Source: Streptosporangium becharense (GTDB lineage: Bacteria > Actinomycetota > Actinomycetes > Streptosporangiales > Streptosporangiaceae). Taken from it: DNA of 64,000 nucleotides. Each line of letters starts with the position of its first letter. Within the stretch, counting starts at the first letter, position 1. The notes under the pieces are model-generated. The model saw nothing but the letters and a program-made list of their open reading frames with translations, did no database searches and was not told the DNA's origin. Location of the stretch: the NCBI RefSeq assembly GCF_014204985.1, contig NZ_JACHMP010000001.1:5580001-5644000 (forward strand). The letters are read 5' to 3'. Shown here in pieces: positions 26,559 to 34,087 of this stretch. Position numbers and translations under genes: made by a program.

Positions 26559-27656
26559 TTGACCACCAAGGCAGCGAACCCGACGACAGCGAACCCGACG
26601 ACAGCCGGCCTGACGGCAGCGAACCCGACGACAGCCGGTCAGAGCGGCACCGACGTCCCGCGACCCGTCTCGCCGAAGGCACCCGGCGGTTCCGCCGGGC
26701 CCGTCCGGCGCGGGTGCCCCGGCGGCCCGGTGGCCCGTGTCCCGGTCGCCGCCCTGCGGGAGGCCGACTCGCCCCGCCTGGGCGGCCTCGACCGGGGTCA
26801 CCTCCGGGTCCTGGCCGAGAAGGTCGACGAACTGCCGCCGATCGTCGTGCACCGCCCCACGATGAAGGTCGTCGACGGCATGCACCGGCTGCACGCGGCG
26901 CGGCTGAGCAACCGCGAGACCGTCGAGGTGACCTACTTCGAGGGGTCGGAGAAGGAAGCCTTCGTGCTGGCGGTCGAGGCCAACGTCAAGCACGGCTTAC
27001 CCCTCTCCCTGCCCGACCGCAAGGAGTCGGCGAGGAGGATCCTGCGTAACTTCCCCGAGTGGTCCGACCGGGCGATCGCCGCCAGGGTCGGGCTGTCGAA
27101 CAAGACCGTCGGGGCGTTGCGCCGGGACTCCGCCGCGCACACCGCCCAGCCCGCCGTCCGGGTCGGCCGCGACGGCCGGGTCCGGCCGCTGAGCCCCGCC
27201 GAGGGCCGGTTACGGGCCTGCCACATCCTCTCCCGGAAGCCGGACGCCCCGCTGCGTGAGATCGCCGAGTCGGCCGGCATCTCCGTCGAGACGGCACGGA
27301 ACGTCCGCGAACGGCTGAGCAGGGGGGAGAGCCCGCTGCCGGGCGGCGAGACGCCCGGCGAACCGGGACCGCGTCCCGGCAGACCGGCCACGGGGTCGCA
27401 GCCGGTGGACCTCGGCGCCGCCCTCGACGCCCTCAAGAGAGACCCCGCCGTCAGGTACACCAGCGAGGGGCGGGCCATGGTCCGCTGGCTGGAAGGCCGG
27501 ATCATCCGCGGGCGTGAGGCGGACCTGGTGATGCGGGCTCCCGCGCACCAGGCCACGAAGATAGCCGCCATGGCGCGCGCCGTCGCGGCCCGCTGGAACG
27601 AGATCGCGGCGCGGCTGGAGTGCCGGGCGACCGGTGACGCCTTCCCGGCCTCGTGA
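26559..27656 (+). CDS. StrR-like (ParB-fold) pathway activator
   Basis: A 365-residue relative of StrR, the cluster-specific activator of streptomycin and glycopeptide clusters. A ParB-like N-terminal domain is plain (VPVAALREADSPRLGG, LPPIVVHRPTMKVVDGMHRL, AFVLAVEANVKHGLPLSL), then a helix-turn-helix region (WSDRAIAARVGLSNKTVGALR) and a second HTH (PLREIAESAGISVETARNVR). I chose TTG 26559 because AAGGAG sits just upstream. The N-terminal tail contains the repeat ANPTTA three times, from tandem DNA repeats. It probably activates the phenazine operon; it is the only pathway-type activator inside the cluster. Confidence 0.88.
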   Translation: MTTKAANPTTANPTTAGLTAANPTTAGQSGTDVPRPVSPKAPGGSAGPVRRGCPGGPVARVPVAALREADSPRLGGLDRGHLRVLAEKVDELPPIVVHRPTMKVVDGMHRLHAARLSNRETVEVTYFEGSEKEAFVLAVEANVKHGLPLSLPDRKESARRILRNFPEWSDRAIAARVGLSNKTVGALRRDSAAHTAQPAVRVGRDGRVRPLSPAEGRLRACHILSRKPDAPLREIAESAGISVETARNVRERLSRGESPLPGGETPGEPGPRPGRPATGSQPVDLGAALDALKRDPAVRYTSEGRAMVRWLEGRIIRGREADLVMRAPAHQATKIAAMARAVAARWNEIAARLECRATGDAFPAS

Positions 27657-27815
27657 CACCGCACGCGCGCGCCGTGCCGTCGCGTCCGCATGCCCTGCCG
27701 CCGGGATCGCTTCCGGTCGGCCGGGGCCGCGGGTGAGACGCGGCGCCGGGCCGGCCTCCGCTCCGCCGGAGATCGGAGATCCGGCGGGGCCCGGTGAGCC
27801 CCGGCGTCCCTCCGG

Positions 27816-27925
27816 CTGAGCACCGGGGGGCACCGAGGAGCACCGGAGGTACCGAGGAGCACGGCTGAGCACCGGAGGTACCGAGGAGCACCGAAGGCAC
27901 CGAGGAGCACCGGCCGGCCCGGTGA
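27816..27925. repeat. Tandem repeats between convergent genes
   Basis: Diverged copies of an 18-19 base unit like GAGCACCGGAGGTACCGAG, about five in a row, between the stop of the StrR-like gene (27656, plus) and the stop of the SnoaL-like gene (27941, minus). No coding meaning; no clear terminator hairpin. Confidence 0.75.
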
Positions 27926-27940
27926 GCGCGGGGGTGACCG

Positions 27941-28309
27941 TCAGGTCTCGTCGGGGATCTCGGGGCGGTCGATGACCCGCAGCCACGTGCCGTCCGGCTG
28001 CCGGCGTACGACCTGAACCCGGCCGCCCGTGCCGTCGGAGGCGCGGGTGGAGGTCAGGGCCAGGTCGCCGTAGTGGACCGTCGGCAGCGGCTCCTCCACC
28101 GGGAACGGCAGGGGGATGTGCTCGACCATCTGCTTGAGCACGGCGTGGATCGCCTCCCGGCCGACGGTCGTCTCTCCCGGCGGATAGGCGAGCACCGCGT
28201 CGGGTGCGTAGAGCTCCGCCAGCCCGTCGGCGTCACGGGCGTTGGCCCGCTCCACGAACAGCCGGGTCAGGTCCTCGGGCGTGGTGGCGCGTTCACGGAT
28301 TTCCGTCAT
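27941..28309 (-). CDS. SnoaL-like (NTF2-fold) protein
   Basis: A 122-residue protein of the SnoaL/SgcJ/DUF4440 class (TRLFVERANARDADGLAELYAPDAVLAYPPG, noted by its start LTRLFVERANARDAD; GREAIHAVLKQMVEH; WLRVIDRPE). Such cone-shaped proteins act as cyclases, isomerases or hydroxylases, or have no known activity. The fold is the same as PhzB, but the sequence is not PhzA/B, so it is a separate tailoring or accessory protein. I prefer ATG 28309 (GAGAGGA upstream) to ATG 28333. It follows the MFS gene by about 230 bases on the same strand. Confidence 0.8.
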   Translation of the reverse strand: MTEIRERATTPEDLTRLFVERANARDADGLAELYAPDAVLAYPPGETTVGREAIHAVLKQMVEHIPLPFPVEEPLPTVHYGDLALTSTRASDGTGGRVQVVRRQPDGTWLRVIDRPEIPDET

Positions 28310-28543
28310 GGTCGAATCCTCTCTTTCATTCAACTGTGGAGCAGTGGAAGCCGGAACTCCAATAGGCAGTGCTGATCGCTGTCAGAAGCACGGTTTATGA
28401 GTTGGATTTTCCGCAGGGCCGATGAATCGTTGAACCAGCGGATGCCGGGCCATATCGGCGAACCACCGGGCCCCGGGCAGTCGGGTGCCGGAACCGTTTT
28501 CCGGCCTTTCTTCACCTGCCACCCGTGACCCGGTTCCCGCCGC

Positions 28544-30160
28544 TCAGCGCGCGGCGCCGACGGGCTCCTCCACCTTCTCCTTCCGCGTCCGGTGTTCCTC
28601 CCGGTCTCGGGGGACCATCGCCAGGCACGCGACCGAACCGATCACCAGCACCCCGGCCAGGAGCAGCAGCGTCGTACCGGCGGCGTGCGCCAGCGCTTCG
28701 TGGAAGGTCCGGGCGGCCAGGTCCGCGAGCCCGTCTCCGACCGCCGGCGGCGCCGCGCCGAAGCCCTCGGACGAGGTGCCCGCCCGGCTCACCCCGTCGA
28801 CGAACTCCTGCCGCGACCCGGGTGGCAGGTCCGCCGCCGCCGCGGTGGCCGAGGAACGCAGCGAGTCCGACAGCCGGGCCTGCAACAGCACGCTCACCGC
28901 GGCGATGCCGACGACGCTGCCGACCTGCCGGACGGCGTTGTACGTGCCGGACGCGGCACCCATCAACCCGGGCGGCATGCCGCTCATCGCGACGTTGGCC
29001 ATCGGCGCGAAGGCGGATCCGGCTCCCGTGCCGCACACCAGCAGTGCGAGGGCCACCACCCACGGGTTCGCGTCCGGCCGCGTCACCGCCGCGACCGCCC
29101 CGATTCCCCCGGCGAACATCAGGAACCCGGTCAGGACCACCCACTTACCGCTGATCCGGTCGGAGAGGGTGCCCGCGACCGGGCCGGCGATCCCGCCGGA
29201 CACCGCCATCGGCACCATGAGCAGCCCGGCCTGCTGCGGTGACAGTTGCAACGCCGACTGCAGGAAGAGGGTCACCGGCAGGTAGAGGCCGGTCAGTGCG
29301 AAACCGATCGAGGCGGCGGCGACGGTGGCCGCGCTGAAGTTGCGCCGCCGGAACAGCGTGAGCGGCATCAACGGCTCCCGGGGGTTGTACCGCTGCCACC
29401 CGACGAACGCGACCAGCAACAACACGCCGGTGACGATGACCCCGGTGACGGTGACCGGCCCGAAGACCGTGCCCCAGCCGTAGTGCTGGCCGTTCTGCAG
29501 GCCGAACACCAGCGCGAGCAGGCCCAGCCCGGACAGCAGCGTGCCCACGACGTCGAACCGCCGGTTGTGCCGCGGTTGCCCGCCCGGCACCAGCCGCACC
29601 GTCAGGACCAGCCCGAGCAGGCCGATCGGCACGTTGACCAGGAAGATCCACTGCCAGCCGGCGGTACCGACCAGGAGCCCGCCCAGCAGCGGGCCGACCG
29701 TGGTGGCCACACCGGCGACGGCGCCCCACGCACCCAACGCCGCGCCACGCCGGTTGTCGGGGAACAGGGTGGTGATGAAGGCCATCGTCTGCGGCGCCAT
29801 CACCGCGGCGCCGACGCCCTGGAGGGCACGGGCGGCGATGAGCGTCTCCACGCCGCCGGAGACCCCGCACCACAGCGACGCCGCGGTGAAGATCGCCATA
29901 CCGGTGAGGAACACCGGTTTGCGGCCCAGCCGGTCACCGAGCCTGCCGGCCACCAGGAGCGGCACGGCGTAGGTGAGCAGGTAGACGCTGTTGACCCAGG
30001 TGATCTGGTTCAGATCGGCGTTCAGGTCGATCAGCATGCCGGGGATCGCGACGTTCACGATGGTGGTGTCCATCATGATCAGGAAGAACCCGATGCAGAG
30101 CGCCGACAGGGCGGCCCACGGGTTCACGTCTCTGCTTGAGGGAGTCATGTCGTCATTCAC
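28544..30160 (-). CDS. MFS drug exporter, DHA2 (EmrB/QacA) family
   Basis: A 538-residue, 14-segment major facilitator. Motifs: LIMMDTTIVNVAIPG in TM1, GRLGDRLGRKPVF in the loop after TM2 (motif A), and the antiporter motif C region GPLLGGLLVG in TM5. Such pumps export antibiotics in exchange for protons; in this cluster it should export the finished phenazine and give resistance. The start could also be ATG 30148; neither has a strong ribosome site. It follows the FAD oxidase gene by 126 bases. Confidence 0.93.
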   Translation of the reverse strand: MNDDMTPSSRDVNPWAALSALCIGFFLIMMDTTIVNVAIPGMLIDLNADLNQITWVNSVYLLTYAVPLLVAGRLGDRLGRKPVFLTGMAIFTAASLWCGVSGGVETLIAARALQGVGAAVMAPQTMAFITTLFPDNRRGAALGAWGAVAGVATTVGPLLGGLLVGTAGWQWIFLVNVPIGLLGLVLTVRLVPGGQPRHNRRFDVVGTLLSGLGLLALVFGLQNGQHYGWGTVFGPVTVTGVIVTGVLLLVAFVGWQRYNPREPLMPLTLFRRRNFSAATVAAASIGFALTGLYLPVTLFLQSALQLSPQQAGLLMVPMAVSGGIAGPVAGTLSDRISGKWVVLTGFLMFAGGIGAVAAVTRPDANPWVVALALLVCGTGAGSAFAPMANVAMSGMPPGLMGAASGTYNAVRQVGSVVGIAAVSVLLQARLSDSLRSSATAAAADLPPGSRQEFVDGVSRAGTSSEGFGAAPPAVGDGLADLAARTFHEALAHAAGTTLLLLAGVLVIGSVACLAMVPRDREEHRTRKEKVEEPVGAAR

Positions 30161-30286
30161 TTCTGCTTGTCTGCGGGAGAAGTCATCGGTCGTCGCAGGC
30201 GCGGCTCCTTTCGTGGCGGTTCTCTCCGGTTCCTGCGGGCTCCCACCGGCCGGGCCCTTCTCACGGGCCCGGCCCCTCCCGGTCGA

Positions 30287-31705
30287 TCAGCGGTGCTTTC
30301 CGCCGGTGCTCCCCACGGAGGGCGTCCCGCCCGGGGGCTCGATGTTCTGGTTGCGCCGGAAGAGGTTCGCCAGGTCGTAGACCGCCTTGAGCGAGACCAG
30401 CCTGTCCAGGACGGCCTTCTCGTAGAGCTCGGTCCGGAAGTCGCCCGGGGCCCGCTCGCCGTACACGAAGTTCAGCGACCGCCCGAGCGTCCACGGTGAG
30501 ACGGCGTCGTAGAGCCGCTCGTGCGCCGCGCGCACGTCCGCGAGCTCATGGCCGTCGAGTGAGGACAGCACCCGCAGGATGTACCGCGCCTCCCGGAAGG
30601 ACACCGCGTTCGGTACCGCGGGGGGACGGGAGAGGGCACCGCCGAGGTGACGCAGGTCGACGATGCACGGCACCGGCGCGTCCGCGCCCGCCAGCTCACG
30701 GACCGCGTCCAGCACGGCCGGGTCCAGCTCGCTCAGCAGCACGCTGTTGCCGTCGTAGGCGTGCGCGAAGTCCGGCTCCCGGTAGATCGACCCCGCCTCG
30801 CGGTAGGGCAGCTCACCGACCTCGTCGAGCAGTGGCGGGGCGACGTCCCGCCACGGCCGCACCAGGGCGGGGCCCCCGGTGAGGTCGGTGGTGGCGAAGC
30901 GCACGTGCACCACGTGCCTGCCGCGCAGCGGCTCGGGGAACACCGGGATCGGCGGGTAGCCGATCATCCCCAGCGACGCGGTCATCGTCTCGGGGACCCG
31001 GGCGGTCCACTCGCGGAAGAAGTCCAGGAGCGCCGCGGCGTGCTCGGAACCGAAGAACATCCCGCCGCCGTGGATGCGCTCGACCGGCTGGAGGTCGATC
31101 TCCAGGCTGGTCACCACCCCGAAGTTGTCCCGCCCACCGCGCAGGGCCCAGAACAGGTCGGGGTCGCTGTCGGCCGTCACGTGCCGCAGCTCGCCGTCGG
31201 CGGTGACGACGTCGAGGGAACGCACGTGGTCGGCGGCGTAACCGAACTCGCGGGCGAGCAGGCCCATGCCGCCGGCGAGGGTGTAGCCGACCACGCCCAC
31301 GTGCCCGGCGGAACCGCTCGGCGGGACCAGCCCGTGCGGCTCGGCCCGCTCGACCACCTGGGCCCAGCGCGCTCCCGCCTCGATCCGCGCGTACCCACCC
31401 CGCGGGTCGACGGTGACGCCGGACATCCGCCCGGTGGTGATCAGCACGCCGCCCTCGTCGAGGACCGTCACCCCGTGCCCGGTGGACTGGACCGCGACCG
31501 CCGTCCCGTGCTCGGCGGCGAACCGCACCGCCGCGCGCACGTCCTCGGCGCCGGTCGCGCCGACGACCACCGCGGGCCGGTGGCGGAAACCGGTCTGGAA
31601 ACCGCTGAGCTCCTCCTCGTAGCCGTCCCGCCCGGGAAGGAACAGCGGGCCGCGCACCTGCTTCTCCAGATCGGAGAAATCATTCCGTGTGCTGTCAGAA
31701 GCCAT
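30287..31705 (-). CDS. FAD-linked oxidase, berberine-bridge-enzyme family
   Basis: A 472-residue secondary-metabolism FAD oxidase: a PCMH-type FAD-binding domain with VQSTGHG (His for covalent flavin), GYTLAGGMGLLAREFG, VVTADGELRHV, LFWALRGGRDNFGVVTSLEI, and a C-terminal BBE segment YDLANLFRRNQNI. The second flavin-linking Cys of bicovalent members is absent (GSAGHVGVVG), so a single His link is expected. It may oxidise an alcohol or dihydrophenazine in the pathway, consuming oxygen and making peroxide. ATG 31705 preferred; no Tat signal is seen. Confidence 0.9.
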   Translation of the reverse strand: MASDSTRNDFSDLEKQVRGPLFLPGRDGYEEELSGFQTGFRHRPAVVVGATGAEDVRAAVRFAAEHGTAVAVQSTGHGVTVLDEGGVLITTGRMSGVTVDPRGGYARIEAGARWAQVVERAEPHGLVPPSGSAGHVGVVGYTLAGGMGLLAREFGYAADHVRSLDVVTADGELRHVTADSDPDLFWALRGGRDNFGVVTSLEIDLQPVERIHGGGMFFGSEHAAALLDFFREWTARVPETMTASLGMIGYPPIPVFPEPLRGRHVVHVRFATTDLTGGPALVRPWRDVAPPLLDEVGELPYREAGSIYREPDFAHAYDGNSVLLSELDPAVLDAVRELAGADAPVPCIVDLRHLGGALSRPPAVPNAVSFREARYILRVLSSLDGHELADVRAAHERLYDAVSPWTLGRSLNFVYGERAPGDFRTELYEKAVLDRLVSLKAVYDLANLFRRNQNIEPPGGTPSVGSTGGKHR

Positions 31706-31890
31706 CTGCAACAGTCCTTCACTCGCCGTTATCGGGCCTGTGTGCGCGGCCGGGCCCCCAATTCCTCCGTCCCATCCTGGGCGGGTTCGGATCGTACGTC
31801 CAAGACCCGGCCTTTCTCGCTGGCAGAACCCGTTGTTATGACGCCGTTTCAGCTGGGGGTACGAGGTCGCCGTTCCCGTAGAACACGGTC

Positions 31891-31913
31891 GTATTCACCG
31901 GTTCGGCGAATAC
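31891..31913. promoter_or_regulatory. Near-perfect palindrome upstream of the FAD oxidase
   Basis: GTATTC-A-CCG-GTT-CGG-C-GAATAC: a 23-base inverted repeat with one mismatch, between the LysR stop (32005) and the FAD oxidase start (31705). The ATTC-N13-GAAT core is of the kind bound by LysR-type regulators, and the LysR gene is immediately upstream. Confidence 0.5.
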
Positions 31914-31955
31914 ACCGGAAGAAGTGCGTTTTCCCAGGCCGCGAGCGTGGCATTT

Positions 31956-31979
31956 CGGATATCGCATATCGGATATCGC
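31956..31979. repeat. Direct repeat CGGATATCGC in the LysR-oxidase spacer
   Basis: The 10-mer CGGATATCGC occurs at 31956-31965 and 31970-31979, 14 bases apart, separated by ATAT. The GATATC cores are palindromic. It lies just after the LysR stop; a binding site is possible, as is chance. Confidence 0.4.
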
Positions 31980-32004
31980 GCTGTATTCCCGATCCGGTCG
32001 GGGC

Positions 32005-32919
32005 TCAGGAGACGTCCGGCTCCTCACGGGCCGGTGTGCCCGCCAGCGCGATCCGGGCGTGGTCGATGAAGACCCGGGCCGCCGGGCCGACGGGCCCCTC
32101 GGCCCGCCAGGCGAGTGCCATGCGTCCGTGCAGCCGGGGCCGAGTGACGGTGATCGCGTGCAGTTCCCCGGGATACCCGGCGGCGATGGACGCCGGGAGG
32201 ACCGCCGGCCCCAGACCGCGGACCGCCAGCTGGGTGAGGACGGCGGGATCGCTGACCTCGAAGGCGACCCGGGGCTCGAAGCCGGCGGCGGCGCACGCCT
32301 CGTCCAGGCAGGCCCGCATGCCGGTGCCCCGGGGAAGGCTGATCAGCGCCCGGTCGCGGAGGGCGTCGATGGTGACGGTGGAGCACTTGGCCATCTGGTC
32401 GCTGTGGCTGACCGCGATGACGAGCGGTTCGTCGACGATGACCTGCAGCTCGACGTTCGGGGGGTCCACGGCCGTCACGGCGACGATCGCCACGTCGAAC
32501 CGCCCGCTTCTGACGCCGTCCAGCAACTGGTCGGAGTTCTCCTCGGAGAGGGTGATCTCCACCGCGGGATAGTCCTTGTGGAAGTCCGCCAGCAGCGTGG
32601 GCAGGTCGACCGACGAGCACGAGCGCACCATGCCCATGGAGACGCGTCCGCGGATCAGACCGGTGAACTCGTCGACGACGAGGCGCACCCCGGCGACCCC
32701 GTCCAGCACGGCGCGGGCGTGGGCCAGCACCGCGGTCCCCACCTCGGTGAGCCGCACCGTGCGGCCCGTGCGGTCGAGCAGTTCCTGGCCGAGTTCCCGC
32801 TCCAGCCGGCGGATCTGCGCGCTCACGCCGGGCTGGGCCACGTACAGTCGCGCGGCGGCCCTGGTGAAACTCGCCTCTTCCGCCACGGCCACGAAGTACT
32901 CCAGCTGACGCAGCTCCAT
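32005..32919 (-). CDS. LysR-family transcriptional regulator
   Basis: A 304-residue LTTR: N-terminal winged HTH (MELRQLEYFVAVAEEASFT, AAARLYVAQPGVSAQIRRLE) and a C-terminal effector domain (VSMGMVRSCSSVDLPTLL; RFDVAIV; GLGPAVLPASIAAGYPGEL). Full length. It lies at the end of the phenazine region in line with the FAD oxidase, MFS pump and SnoaL genes, so it most likely controls them in response to a small aromatic ligand; the ligand cannot be read. Confidence 0.93.
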   Translation of the reverse strand: MELRQLEYFVAVAEEASFTRAAARLYVAQPGVSAQIRRLERELGQELLDRTGRTVRLTEVGTAVLAHARAVLDGVAGVRLVVDEFTGLIRGRVSMGMVRSCSSVDLPTLLADFHKDYPAVEITLSEENSDQLLDGVRSGRFDVAIVAVTAVDPPNVELQVIVDEPLVIAVSHSDQMAKCSTVTIDALRDRALISLPRGTGMRACLDEACAAAGFEPRVAFEVSDPAVLTQLAVRGLGPAVLPASIAAGYPGELHAITVTRPRLHGRMALAWRAEGPVGPAARVFIDHARIALAGTPAREEPDVS

Positions 32920-33167
32920 GATTGACCATGCTAGTGACGCGGTCGCCGGCCGGGCGGCGGACGGCGACCCGGTGCGGTCGCGCGCCAGGACACCCGTTCG
33001 CTCGTTCCCGCGGCCGGCCCTCCGGTCAGGTGGACGGACCGGCCGGCGTCCGGCCTCCCGGTCACCGTGTCCGGCCGGCGTGACGCCCTCCGGCGGTCGG
33101 TGAGATCCGCGAAGCCCCGCGGCATCGGCGACACCGTGAGCCGGTGATGATCAACAAGGCTGTTACC

Positions 33168-34076
33168 ATGACGACGATGGCAGCCAACCCTTCTACGCGT
33201 TCCGCGGTCTCCCTGCACGGCCTGGCCCTCGGCGACGCCTTCGGCTCCCAGTTCTTCGCCCTGGCCAACTACCGGTCGTTCCCCGACCGGACGCCCCCGG
33301 CGGGCCCGTGGGAGTGGACCGACGACACCCAGATGGCGTGTTGCGTCCACCGTGTCCTGGCCGACCACGGTGTCATCGACCAGGACAGGCTCGCCGCGAG
33401 CTTCGCGGCCCGTTACGAACCCCACCGCGGATACGGCGCGGCCATGGTCCGGATGCTCCCCCTCGTGCACGGGGGCGGCGACTGGCGGGCGCTCTCGGCC
33501 GAGTTGTTCGAGGGCAGGGGTTCGTGGGGCAACGGGGCCGCGATGCGGGTGGCGCCGCTCGGCGCCTGGTTCGCCGACGATCTCACCGAGGTCGTCCGGC
33601 AGGCCGTCCTGTCGGCGGAGGTCACCCACGCCCACCCCGAGGGGGTCGCCGGCGCCGTGGCCGTGGCCGTCGCCGCGGCGACGGTCGCCACGGAACCCGG
33701 GCTCCCTGCGGAGGGATTCCTCGACAGGATCGCCGAGCACGTGCCCCCCGGCATGGTCCGCGACGGCATCGCCGAGGCCCGGCGGCTGCTCGCCGTCGAC
33801 GACCCCGGCCTCGCCGCCCGCACGCTGGGGAACGGCAGCCGGATCAGCGCGCAGGACACCGTCCCCTTCACGCTCTGGGTCACCGCCCGCGAACGCCACG
33901 ACTTCGAGGCGGCCATGTGGACCACCGCGGCGGTCGGCGGCGACATCGACACCACCTGCGCCATCGTCGGCGGCATCATCGCCTCCTCGGGGCACGCCGA
34001 CCGGCTGCCCGCGGAGTGGAGAAGAAGATGCGAGCCGCTGCCGGACTGGGCGGGCGTCCCGCCGCTCGACCGCTGA
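33168..34076 (+). CDS. ADP-ribosylglycohydrolase family protein
   Basis: A 302-residue DraG/ARH-family protein. Metal-site motifs are present: GLALGDAFGSQF at the start, WTDDTQM, GSWGNGAAMRVAPLG and GGDIDTT. These enzymes hydrolyse ADP-ribose from proteins or small molecules using two Mg ions. ATG 33168 is preferred to 33144; an AAGG precedes it. It converges on the peptidase gene with 11 bases between stops and stands outside the phenazine cluster, with no ADP-ribosyltransferase nearby. Confidence 0.9.
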   Translation: MTTMAANPSTRSAVSLHGLALGDAFGSQFFALANYRSFPDRTPPAGPWEWTDDTQMACCVHRVLADHGVIDQDRLAASFAARYEPHRGYGAAMVRMLPLVHGGGDWRALSAELFEGRGSWGNGAAMRVAPLGAWFADDLTEVVRQAVLSAEVTHAHPEGVAGAVAVAVAAATVATEPGLPAEGFLDRIAEHVPPGMVRDGIAEARRLLAVDDPGLAARTLGNGSRISAQDTVPFTLWVTARERHDFEAAMWTTAAVGGDIDTTCAIVGGIIASSGHADRLPAEWRRRCEPLPDWAGVPPLDR

Positions 34077-34087
34077 CCGGACCTCCC

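Noticed and set aside
33168..34076. ADP-ribosylglycohydrolase as part of an ADP-ribosylation toxin-antitoxin or the phenazine cluster
   Set aside because: No ADP-ribosyltransferase is nearby, and the gene is separated from the cluster by its own strand and spacer. It looks like a stand-alone enzyme.
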